From: a virus
Direction: 5' to 3' (one strand)
DNA: 44,316 bases
IMG/VR virus record: IMGVR_UViG_3300032245_000985
Location: 1-44,316 of that record
In this document: in pieces, positions 16,446 through 23,356 of the stretch
Position numbering within the stretch: the first letter of the stretch is position 1
Layout of the letters: each line of letters begins with the position of its first letter
The notes under the pieces: generated by a model
The model's database searches: none
What the model was told of the DNA's origin: nothing
What the model saw: only the letters and a program-made list of their open reading frames with translations
Position numbers and translations under genes: made by a program

Positions 16446-17012
16446 TTAAAATCCGTTAGTTGCACTGTTATAAAACACTTTGCCAGTGACATTGGTTGTT
16501 TTGGTTATAGTGGGTGTGGAGTGATTAAATGTCAGCACATCTCCCCCGGTGTTTTCTCCAAACTGTATTCTTATGGGATAATAAACTCCAGCTGTGAGAG
16601 CAACACTGCCTGATTTTTCTACCTGACCGTGTAATCCACCGTTGTTCACTGTGGCATTGGCAGTGGTGAATCCTGTGACAGCTGTGGCACCAATCCACAC
16701 ATAACTGGCATCATCACTGGATGTGAAAAAAGTATAGGTTTCTGTGGTAGTGGGTCGAAAATAACCCAACCATTGGCAACTGAAAACTTCTCCATCATTG
16801 GAAGATGCTTCAGAAATTGCTGTGGTCTGCACTGATGTGGCAGGGTTGGTTCCGTATGTGGCAGGAGTGGCTGTGGCAAAAAAATTCACGTTGTCATTGA
16901 AATAGCCCGCATAGGTTCTTTTATACAATCCTGCTGTGTAGGCAACTTCACTCACAGGAGTGATACTGATGCCCCCACCTATGGTTATACCGCCTTCTAT
17001 GATCAATGACAT
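16446..17012 (-). CDS. PA14/GLEYA-like carbohydrate-binding fibre protein
   Basis: 188 aa. Residues about 25-170 follow the PA14/GLEYA lectin pattern: YAGYFNDNVNFF, FSCQWLGYFRPTTTETYTFF, TSSDDASYVWIG, a loop, then GVYYPIRIQFGENTGGDVLT. In that fold the SDD-type Asp residues bind calcium and sugar. A short glycine-rich N-terminus replaces the usual attachment module. Within the fibre block it is a good candidate for a receptor-binding tip or accessory adhesin that recognises surface glycans. Confidence 0.72.
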   Translation of the reverse strand: MSLIIEGGITIGGGISITPVSEVAYTAGLYKRTYAGYFNDNVNFFATATPATYGTNPATSVQTTAISEASSNDGEVFSCQWLGYFRPTTTETYTFFTSSDDASYVWIGATAVTGFTTANATVNNGGLHGQVEKSGSVALTAGVYYPIRIQFGENTGGDVLTFNHSTPTITKTTNVTGKVFYNSATNGF

Positions 17013-17019
17013 GAATCTA

Positions 17020-17277
17020 TTAGATTGATTGTAATATTAATTTTTTCCATATGATTGTTGAGCCATCGTAATTGGCCACACATACATATAGATTGGTTTC
17101 ATCATAGGCTATTTGTCCTGCAACATCTCCAGATATGCCCACAGCCGTAGGAGTTTTTGCAGTGCTTCTTGCAAATAATTCTTCAAAGTTAGTATTGACT
17201 TTTGTAAACGCTGATCGTAGACTGTCGCCTGTGGCTGCGTTGCCTGCTGTGCCGGTGTCAATTGTAAGTCTGCTCAT
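17020..17277 (-). CDS. Short fibre-module protein, 85 aa
   Basis: Only the N-terminal fibre module (DTGTAGNAATGDSLRSAFTK then VNTNFEELFARS) plus a small beta segment (IAYDETNLYVCVANYDGSTI then IWKKLIL). The second segment resembles the end of repeats in phage fibre proteins. It may be a stand-alone adaptor or the remnant of a longer fibre. It is the first gene of the minus-strand structural block and has an AATAAATA box 15 bases upstream. Confidence 0.72.
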   Translation of the reverse strand: MSRLTIDTGTAGNAATGDSLRSAFTKVNTNFEELFARSTAKTPTAVGISGDVAGQIAYDETNLYVCVANYDGSTIIWKKLILQSI

Positions 17278-17292
17278 ATAATGATCCGCATG

Positions 17293-17300
17293 TATTTATT
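17293..17300 (-). promoter_or_regulatory. T4-late-like promoter box (AATAAATA)
   Basis: AATAAATA on the minus strand, 15 bases before the ATG at 17277, at the head of the structural block and within the short divergent gap to the zinc-ribbon gene. Confidence 0.5.
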
Positions 17301-17319
17301 AAATATTTTAGAGGATATC

Positions 17320-17607
17320 ATGTTCATAGAAACACTGAAAACACTCCGACTGTACGAGCGCCAGAGCAAACTGGGTGTGTATCATACCTTCAAACGCAAG
17401 AACACTCTATACGTATTCAAATGTGATTGCTGCGGCACCACTTTTTTTCGTCCCAAAAGCCAAGTGGATCAGGATCGAGCTACCAATGATTATAAACATG
17501 TGTGCAGCTTCTGTGATTCCAAAAGATTCGCTCAAAAAGTGGGTGTTAAAATGCGTCGAATTTATAAAACGGACGCCAGCAGTGATAGACCTATAGGCAG
17601 CAGTTAA
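17320..17607 (+). CDS. Small zinc-ribbon protein
   Basis: 95 aa from the ATG at 17320, chosen because GAGG (17311-17314) lies 5 bases upstream; an earlier in-frame ATG at 17281 lacks this. Cysteines at 35, 37, 38 (CDCC) and 62, 65 (CSFC) form a treble-clef or zinc-ribbon site, and the rest is basic. This suggests nucleic-acid binding, perhaps a small transcription or recombination factor, but I do not recognise it. Its TAA stop shares the palindrome TTAA with the stop of the convergent A-type carrier gene. Confidence 0.75.
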   Translation: MFIETLKTLRLYERQSKLGVYHTFKRKNTLYVFKCDCCGTTFFRPKSQVDQDRATNDYKHVCSFCDSKRFAQKVGVKMRRIYKTDASSDRPIGSS

Positions 17608-17939
17608 ACAGAGAAACTCTCACCACAACCACAACCACCTGAAGCATTGGGATTAGTGATTTCAAATTGTGATCCAAACACTTCTTCTCGCCAATCAATT
17701 CTTGTGCCTGCTACGTAGAGCATGCTGGTAGAATCCACCACAAATTTTCCACCCTCCCATGATTCCACTACATCGTCTTTCTGGATCTGTTCTGCAGAAT
17801 CTACAAATCCCCAATCATACTTAAAACCTGCACAACCACCACCTCGCACTGATAGACTCACAGCATATTTGCCAGGATTTCTAGATAATAAATTACCAAT
17901 CTGTTTTTGAGCCGACTCTGTTAATTCAAACCATTTCAT
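17604..17939 (-). CDS. hesB: A-type iron-sulfur carrier (HesB/IscA family)
   Basis: 111 aa. The three conserved Cys are present: C36 in GGGCAGFKY and C103/C105 in GGCGCGES, the ligands that hold and deliver Fe-S clusters. Length and fold signature (VDSTSMLYVAGTRIDW) match the family. HesB-like genes are common in marine T4-like phages. Here Fe-S supply could serve the phage radical SAM enzyme at 21873-22955, with SufE at 22952. It has its own divergent sigma70-like promoter. Confidence 0.93.
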   Translation of the reverse strand: MKWFELTESAQKQIGNLLSRNPGKYAVSLSVRGGGCAGFKYDWGFVDSAEQIQKDDVVESWEGGKFVVDSTSMLYVAGTRIDWREEVFGSQFEITNPNASGGCGCGESFSV

Positions 17940-17946
17940 ACTATTA

Positions 17947-17973
17947 ATTATACTGTTGTTTTGATCTATTCAA
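17947..17973 (-). promoter_or_regulatory. Sigma70-like promoter for the A-type carrier
   Basis: On the minus strand TTGAAT (17968-17973), a 15-base spacer (short), TATAAT (17947-17952), then 7 bases to the ATG at 17939. Confidence 0.5.
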
Positions 17974-17987
17974 TAATTTGCTTGTAG

Positions 17988-18017
17988 TTGACACTGACAA
18001 TAGTGTTATGTTACAAT
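17988..18017 (+). promoter_or_regulatory. Sigma70-like promoter of the oxygenase/aminotransferase/amidinotransferase operon
   Basis: Perfect TTGACA (17988-17993), an 18-base spacer, TACAAT (18012-18017), then 6 bases to the ATG at 18024. It implies a leaderless transcript for the five-gene operon. It sits back-to-back with the A-type carrier promoter. Confidence 0.65.
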
Positions 18018-18023
18018 GGTTAT

Positions 18024-18584
18024 ATGCTGATAGACTACACTCGATATCGTGATTATTCACGACTGGCTGATATATTCCGCAGAGTGAAACAGACCTATAA
18101 TATAGAACAAGATCTACGAGATTTCCGAACGGAAGACTGGACAGAACAATGGAACCAAGGCACACACTCTGATTCAGCACCCACTTATTCCTATGACATA
18201 TACAATCGTTTTGTGAAAAGAACACCACCTGCAAGATGGAATGAGTTGGTAAGAGATATCAGCACACTATCAGGTATCAGTTATTCTGCAATCATAGTGG
18301 TACCTCCACATTCCGTTATGCCTGAGCACACTGATTGGAGTCACATTGAAGGTATGGATGACGGAGAACCAGATCGCACCTACACCATCATGTACTATCT
18401 ACGTCAACCCAAAACCACTGAACAACAGTGTGGCATGCAGTGGGGAGATCGGAAATTATACCTGCCGGAAGATTCTATACTGTGTCTAGATGGAGGTCGC
18501 AATCCTCATTCTGTGTACAATCACACTGCAGAAACTCGAGTATCATTTTGCCTAAGTGTGCTAGAAACGAGTTTTGACCTATGA
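18024..18584 (+). CDS. Putative 2OG-Fe(II) hydroxylase (Asp/Asn beta-hydroxylase-like), operon gene 1
   Basis: 186 aa from the ATG at 18024; the open frame begins earlier, but the promoter ends only 6 bases before this ATG. The iron-binding facial triad is readable as H102-x-D104 (PEHTDWSH) with the distal His at 162 or 167 (RNPHSVYNHT) and the 2OG-binding Arg at 172 (ETRVSF). The frame PPHSVMPEHTD ... TYTIMYYLRQP ... LCLDGGRNPHSVYNH matches the aspartyl/asparaginyl hydroxylase cupin. It would oxidise a side chain or free amino acid; the substrate is unknown. Its stop overlaps the next ATG (ATGA). Confidence 0.78.
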   Translation: MLIDYTRYRDYSRLADIFRRVKQTYNIEQDLRDFRTEDWTEQWNQGTHSDSAPTYSYDIYNRFVKRTPPARWNELVRDISTLSGISYSAIIVVPPHSVMPEHTDWSHIEGMDDGEPDRTYTIMYYLRQPKTTEQQCGMQWGDRKLYLPEDSILCLDGGRNPHSVYNHTAETRVSFCLSVLETSFDL

Positions 18585-19165
18585 AAGTGATAGATCATTT
18601 CCTTGATACAGAGTTTGCTCATGAATTGGAGCAATACATTCTCAGTCAACTGGATAAACCTGTGTGGATACACGGACACTCATTCTATCATGAAGAGTTA
18701 AAGAATTACATTGTGGAGAGTATGGCTCCTTACATTGCTTCTTTAGATAAAGAATTAGCACACAAATTAAAACAGAATTTACTAACACAAGGTATACTGA
18801 TACAAGAACCCACGGATTATGATGCACTAATCTATAATGCCTATCCACTCAGTTCGGTAGGTTGGCATACCGACAAGCATGACGAGTATGAGCACGGCGG
18901 TTCTGAATGTCCAGGCTGTCGAGATGTGGCAGGTATATCTATATATCTTAATAGAGAATGGAAACCCAATTGGGGCGGATGTTTTCTATTGAAAGATCAC
19001 AAGTCATCCACACAAGGCACATTCTATGAACCTATATACAACAGAGCAGTGATCAATAATGGCCGAGATATTCACGCTGTCAGCGCCATAACCAATGGAG
19101 CACACAATAGATACAGTGTGCAACTGTTTGTGAACAGATCCTCTCTGAGAGAAGATTTACAATGA
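18581..19165 (+). CDS. 2OG-Fe(II) oxygenase (prolyl-4-hydroxylase-like), operon gene 2
   Basis: 194 aa. The double-stranded beta-helix residues are clear: H96-T-D98 (VGWHTDKHD), the GGCFLL strand (PNWGGCFLLKD), distal H165 (NNGRDIHAVSAI) and 2OG-binding R177 (HNRYSVQLFV). This matches the phage/bacterial 2OG-FeII_Oxy family. Unusual is a short loop straight after the HxD motif with C110 and C113 (GGSECPGCRDV), possibly a second metal site. It starts within an ATGA overlap and ends in another, so it is translationally coupled to both neighbours. Confidence 0.85.
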   Translation: MKVIDHFLDTEFAHELEQYILSQLDKPVWIHGHSFYHEELKNYIVESMAPYIASLDKELAHKLKQNLLTQGILIQEPTDYDALIYNAYPLSSVGWHTDKHDEYEHGGSECPGCRDVAGISIYLNREWKPNWGGCFLLKDHKSSTQGTFYEPIYNRAVINNGRDIHAVSAITNGAHNRYSVQLFVNRSSLREDLQ

Positions 19166-19713
19166 TTTCTTCCAGTCAATGCAGACATCATGACTTGTTT
19201 CAAAGTCTCTATCAGCACTGTCGAGCAGACTGGGAGGAATGGAATCAAACTCATAATATTGAAACAGAATCAATCAATGCAGGTGATGTATATGAAGCCA
19301 AAATGCTGGATGACCGTTGTGGTTGGTGGGGTGTACCTTTGGTTCATTTTTATAAACGTACTAGATGGAGCGAGCAATGGCCACGTACCTACAGTGCTAC
19401 CAAAGATGTGCCAGGTGTTATACATGTGGCAATAAACTTTACCAAACCAGGCTGCACTATTCCTGTGCATCAAGACAAAGTGGATCGTATCAATGATCGT
19501 GTGGTAGATCTTGTACCCACATTGATAGGAATTCGCATTCCAAGCGACGACATAGATATTGTGGGATTTGAAATAGATCAAAAAAGAATTTATATAGGTG
19601 AAGGAGATATTGTGAGTTTCCTACCAGAACAACCACACGGTAGTTGGAACTTTTCATCAGAATGGAGAGTCACTCTGTACATCACAACAGAAAGAACATA
19701 CTGGCAACTATGA
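19162..19713 (+). CDS. Asp/Asn beta-hydroxylase-like 2OG oxygenase, operon gene 3
   Basis: 183 aa. The triad is H103-Q-D105 (CTIPVHQDKVD) and H159 (EQPHGSWNFS) with R169 (EWRVTLYI) for 2OG. The layout PGCTIPVHQDK ... IGIRIPSDD ... GDIVSFLPEQPHGSWN is the aspartyl/asparaginyl beta-hydroxylase pattern. It differs enough from operon gene 1 that the two are distant paralogues or separately acquired, so the operon has three non-redundant oxygenases. The stop forms ATGA with the aminotransferase start. Confidence 0.8.
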   Translation: MISSSQCRHHDLFQSLYQHCRADWEEWNQTHNIETESINAGDVYEAKMLDDRCGWWGVPLVHFYKRTRWSEQWPRTYSATKDVPGVIHVAINFTKPGCTIPVHQDKVDRINDRVVDLVPTLIGIRIPSDDIDIVGFEIDQKRIYIGEGDIVSFLPEQPHGSWNFSSEWRVTLYITTERTYWQL

Positions 19714-20804
19714 AACCTTTTCCAGGATTAATATGTGGTGAACAAAACCCAGTAGGACCATCGCAACCTTATTGGCAGTATGGTAATATTGTTAATGGAG
19801 TCAAACAAATAGATCCAATATTGCATTTTGGTTGTTTCGTATTAGGATTCCAACGCACAGACATTGTGGATTATGTGTGTGAGCATATGAAAACCAAACC
19901 TGAAGTGGCAGAAAGTTTTCTTGCTCATGATGAATTAAGACTCAATGATGTTACTTGGCAGTTGGCAGAACGACTGCACAGTATGACCGGCTATAAAAGT
20001 ATATTTGCTCTCAGCGGCAGTGATGCCAATGAAGGTGCAGTAAAACTAGCCAGTGCTTATCAAAAACAAATAGGACAAACACAACGCCATCGCATTGTGT
20101 CATTTGAGAACAGTTATCATGGTTCTACTTTCCTAAACTATAATATGGGAGACAGTTTATTCCGCAATCCTTTTTATACACTACGACCTTATGAATCAGT
20201 AACAAGATTACCTAGAGACTTTGCAGTGCTGGATCATAATTGGTCAGATGTGATCTGCGTGATGGTGGAAACCTGTCCATACAATAATGGTCTACAACCT
20301 GACTCGGCTGAATTTTGGGCCAAGATCAATCAAATACAACAGCAAGGAGTTATAGTTATTGTGGATGATATATTCATAGGTGGCGGTAAAACTGGCACTG
20401 TGTTTGGTTGGCAAACATTGCCCATTGCTCCAGATATCACCACACAAGGCAAAGCCATCACGGCAGGCTACTTCCCTCTCAGTATCACAATGTACAACAA
20501 AAAAATTGCTGATGCACTGTTGGATCAATTTGATTGGGAACATGGGTTTACATACAGTTTTTCACTGCCTGGTATTTTAAGTTGTTACAAATATTTAGAT
20601 ATACTAGAACAAGAACAGATATTACAACAACATCAAACAGTAGTCACTGCTGCTCGAACAATCTTTGCTCAACAAGATTATCAAGTGATTGGAGAATTTG
20701 GCACAATGTTTTATATTAAAAGAAAACAAGATAAACAGTTCTTTGTTGTGCCTGTTAATGCCACAGATGAATATTTTGCTGTGTTAAAGGAGCAGTTGCA
20801 ATGA
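19710..20804 (+). CDS. Class III PLP aminotransferase, operon gene 4
   Basis: 364 aa from the ATG at 19710, chosen for its ATGA overlap with the oxygenase. Fold type I class III features are all present: SGSDANEGAVKLA (102-114, cofactor phosphate loop), SYHGST (aromatic/His stacking), D219 in VDDIFIGGGKTG (pyridine N contact) and Schiff-base K248 in TTQGKAITAGYFP. Such enzymes move an amino group between an omega-amine or beta/gamma amino acid and a keto acid; glutamate-1-semialdehyde-type mutases share the fold. It is somewhat short for the family (usually 400-450 aa), losing part of the N-terminal region. It would create or consume an amine that the next enzyme could amidinate. Confidence 0.9.
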   Translation: MKPFPGLICGEQNPVGPSQPYWQYGNIVNGVKQIDPILHFGCFVLGFQRTDIVDYVCEHMKTKPEVAESFLAHDELRLNDVTWQLAERLHSMTGYKSIFALSGSDANEGAVKLASAYQKQIGQTQRHRIVSFENSYHGSTFLNYNMGDSLFRNPFYTLRPYESVTRLPRDFAVLDHNWSDVICVMVETCPYNNGLQPDSAEFWAKINQIQQQGVIVIVDDIFIGGGKTGTVFGWQTLPIAPDITTQGKAITAGYFPLSITMYNKKIADALLDQFDWEHGFTYSFSLPGILSCYKYLDILEQEQILQQHQTVVTAARTIFAQQDYQVIGEFGTMFYIKRKQDKQFFVVPVNATDEYFAVLKEQLQ

Positions 20805-21862
20805 CCTATACAGAATATGATCCATTGGAGAGTGTGATAGTGGGAGATACTTATGCTCCGGGTGATGTGGATCATTTGTTGAACAGCAATGCCACACAAT
20901 TCAATAAAATTCTAGAAGAAACCAAACAAGATTTAGACAGTCTAGCAGATTTTCTTAAACAAGGTAATATTAATGTGGTGCGTCCTACATTGTATCGTTA
21001 TGACAGTGTAAAGATGCCCAAGTTTGACATACAGTTGCCCATGGCACCAGTGGTACCAAGAGATGCACTGCTAGTGATAGGCAATACTATTATGCAAACT
21101 TATACCAGTTACACAGATAGATATTTTGATTCGATTAGTTATTATTCTATATTTGAAAAAATGTTTAGAGAAGGTTATCGTTGGATCAGCCAACCAACAC
21201 CTATGTTAACCAATCTTAATACTGAACATGATTGGTTTGTGAGTGATAGAACCTATAAAGATAAATTATCAGATCGAGTTTTATGGCACACTGCCACAAT
21301 GTATCGAGCAGGTGATGCTGTTATTGTGAATAACGAAGGTCCAGGATCAGCCACAGGATTAGAATGGTGTCGCCGAGAGTTACCCGAATTTAAATTCTAT
21401 CACAACACCGGCACACGTTTTAAAGGTTTTGGCCATATTGATCACGGCTTTATAATGATAGACGATGACACAGTAATTCATGCAGGATTAGATTGGGTAC
21501 CAGAATGTTTACGTAAAAAGAAACTAATCGATGTAAGTGATTGTTTACCCAAATTAAAGTTAGATAGATATGTGCAAGATTACGCACAGGCTCGTAACAA
21601 AATGGATGTAGAATGGTTAGACAAGTATCTAGAAAATTGGAGAGGTTACGTTCAAGAGGTATGCTTTGATTTAAATGTACTTGTTATAGACCGAAACAAT
21701 ATTGTATTTGCAAGGCACTTGCCTGATTTATTTGCAAAATTAAAAGCTCTACAGATAGATTGTCATGTGATTCCACAGCGTCACTATTTGTTTTGGGAAG
21801 GTGGTATTCACTGTTCTACTCTTGATATTAAAAGAAAAGGTACTAAAAGAAAAGTTATTTAA
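20801..21862 (+). CDS. GATM-family amidinotransferase, operon gene 5
   Basis: 353 aa, the length of arginine:glycine amidinotransferase. VPRDALLVIGNTIMQT, LEWCRRELPEFKF, GHIDHGF and GGIHCSTLDIKRKGT line up with AGAT blocks. H212 (GHIDHGF) and nucleophile C338 (GGIHCST) correspond to AGAT His303 and Cys407. AGAT Asp254 (in FDAAD) aligns by eye with H163 (LWHTATMYRAG), an altered catalytic position. Family role: transfer of the amidino group from arginine to an amine through a Cys-amidino intermediate. The acceptor here is unknown. It has a good Shine-Dalgarno (AAAGGAG) inside the aminotransferase gene and ends 10 bases from the convergent radical SAM gene. Confidence 0.85.
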   Translation: MTYTEYDPLESVIVGDTYAPGDVDHLLNSNATQFNKILEETKQDLDSLADFLKQGNINVVRPTLYRYDSVKMPKFDIQLPMAPVVPRDALLVIGNTIMQTYTSYTDRYFDSISYYSIFEKMFREGYRWISQPTPMLTNLNTEHDWFVSDRTYKDKLSDRVLWHTATMYRAGDAVIVNNEGPGSATGLEWCRRELPEFKFYHNTGTRFKGFGHIDHGFIMIDDDTVIHAGLDWVPECLRKKKLIDVSDCLPKLKLDRYVQDYAQARNKMDVEWLDKYLENWRGYVQEVCFDLNVLVIDRNNIVFARHLPDLFAKLKALQIDCHVIPQRHYLFWEGGIHCSTLDIKRKGTKRKVI

Positions 21863-21872
21863 TTACCAAACT

Positions 21873-22955
21873 TTATAATATATCCCCGTCGTTCTTTTCG
21901 TTGTAGGTGTATGTTTCTGGTACTCGATTCAACACAGGTAATCCTTTGTTCACATAAGCATCTCGAGTGATCACTTGATGCACAAAGTTAGTGAGATAGC
22001 CTTGTCTATTAAATTTAGCCCACGGAGAGTGTTTCAGTTGATGCATGTCTATATTAGCAGCATCTGGCCACTGTATAATTCTCAATTTGTGTCCGTTCAT
22101 ATGTGCCATCATGTGATACATATTGTCATCTCCTTCATCGTGAGCGCTGATCAATTCATGTCCTAATGATCGAGCTATCTTTTCTATTTCTTTATAATTC
22201 TTGCTGATATATGCTGTGGGTTCATTGGGTACTCGACCTATGTTACTGCCCAATCGTATACGAAACTGATATTTTTTCTTTTTATTGTAAGCAGGAAAAC
22301 TATTAATTTCTTCCAATACATCTCGTAGATGCTCATAGTTCTCCACAGTGTATCCTATATAATGGAAATGTAAATCCATATCAATACAATTTTTTATACC
22401 TTCTAATTGTCTCTCATGAGTATCTCTGCCTTGATAACTCCAATGATTCAATCCTATCAGCACATTCTTTACTCTATATAATAATAAATTTTCCACAAAT
22501 TTCTTCTCACTGAGTCTCACACCATTGGTCAGTATAGATGGTACTCTATTATCCTGATGCACACAGTCTATGATATCAAATAGATCTTTTCTCACAGTGG
22601 GTTCTGCACCAGCAAGAATAATATTTTTTAATTGAGCAGGAGCTGTGCGTATGTCATTGTAAATGTAAGCAAGATCGATATCTCTGTCTTTGTTATTGGG
22701 TATATGATAACAATGAGGACAGTCCAACTGACATCTGTTGGTAGTTTCTATCATCAGTATTTTATTATAGAGCTTATTTGTTCGTTGTTCCAATCTCTCG
22801 CAGAATTCTGCATCAGGATCTTGCACTATTTTAAACAATCCGTGTTCTGGACATTCTTTATTAATATATCTCACACCATCTTCCACTGTGATCTGAGAAG
22901 GTAAATGTTTATAACAGATATGACACAGAGAATGTGATTCGTATAATAGTTTCAT
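21873..22955 (-). CDS. Radical SAM enzyme with N-terminal zinc-type motif (Tes/MJ0619-like)
   Basis: 360 aa. The SAM-binding cluster motif is C75-x3-C79-x2-C82 (NRCQLDCPHCYH), followed by an AGAEPTVRKDLFDII glycine/glutamate strand. Ahead of it lies C11-x2-C14 ... C35-P-x-H38 (SLCHICYKH, NKECPEHG), the rubredoxin-like start seen in the MJ0619/tetraether-synthase-like group, whose members act on pterins and lipids. The C-terminal 100 residues have no Cys-rich SPASM domain. Substrate unknown. Its ATG overlaps the SufE stop (ATGA), so the Fe-S enzyme and a sulfur-transfer protein are co-translated. Confidence 0.85.
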   Translation of the reverse strand: MKLLYESHSLCHICYKHLPSQITVEDGVRYINKECPEHGLFKIVQDPDAEFCERLEQRTNKLYNKILMIETTNRCQLDCPHCYHIPNNKDRDIDLAYIYNDIRTAPAQLKNIILAGAEPTVRKDLFDIIDCVHQDNRVPSILTNGVRLSEKKFVENLLLYRVKNVLIGLNHWSYQGRDTHERQLEGIKNCIDMDLHFHYIGYTVENYEHLRDVLEEINSFPAYNKKKKYQFRIRLGSNIGRVPNEPTAYISKNYKEIEKIARSLGHELISAHDEGDDNMYHMMAHMNGHKLRIIQWPDAANIDMHQLKHSPWAKFNRQGYLTNFVHQVITRDAYVNKGLPVLNRVPETYTYNEKNDGDIL

Positions 22956-23356
22956 CTTCCGTTGGCGTAGTTCTTTATTGTTAATATAAGACTGCCCAAA
23001 CCATTCTGTCTCTGTGGTGTGAGTATAGAAGTCATGCCCAATGGTGCAAAATCTTCTATTTTTATTTTTTGTACGTTCTTGTATTTTTGTCCACTCAATA
23101 TATCTAACACAATATAAGCAGTGCCTCGAGTTATAAAAGCATCTGCACCTGCTCGTAATCGCAATACTTCTTTTTCAAATATCGGTATCAACCATAGATT
23201 ACTAGCACAACCGTGTATTTTAAAACTGTCCAACTGATATTTGTCATCTAATGGTTCTAACTTTCGTCCCAAATCCATAAGATATTCTATTCGGTCCATG
23301 CCTGACAACTGATCCAGTGTTTTGCTCCATTGAGTAATCTTATCTTTTATTCGCAT
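22952..23356 (-). CDS. sufE: SufE-like sulfur acceptor
   Basis: 134 aa from the ATG at 23356, preceded by GGGAG. MDRIEYLMDLGRKLEPLDDK and FKIHGCASNLWLIP match SufE/CsdE, in which the Cys (here in HGCASN) accepts persulfide sulfur from a SufS-type cysteine desulfurase. It would boost host Suf Fe-S assembly, with the phage A-type carrier at 17604 as a later step. It lies directly upstream of the radical SAM gene and overlaps the W-rich gene before it by 17 bases. Confidence 0.9.
   Translation of the reverse strand: MRIKDKITQWSKTLDQLSGMDRIEYLMDLGRKLEPLDDKYQLDSFKIHGCASNLWLIPIFEKEVLRLRAGADAFITRGTAYIVLDILSGQKYKNVQKIKIEDFAPLGMTSILTPQRQNGLGSLILTIKNYANGR

Noticed and set aside
15688-16449. 253-aa plus-strand frame opposite a fibre gene
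   Set aside because: Same kind of shadow; low-complexity and no start signal, while the minus strand encodes a clear fibre module.
17944-18234. 96-aa minus-strand frame over the divergent promoter and the first oxygenase gene
   Set aside because: It covers two facing promoters and the catalytic region of the oxygenase on the other strand; no homology-like features.
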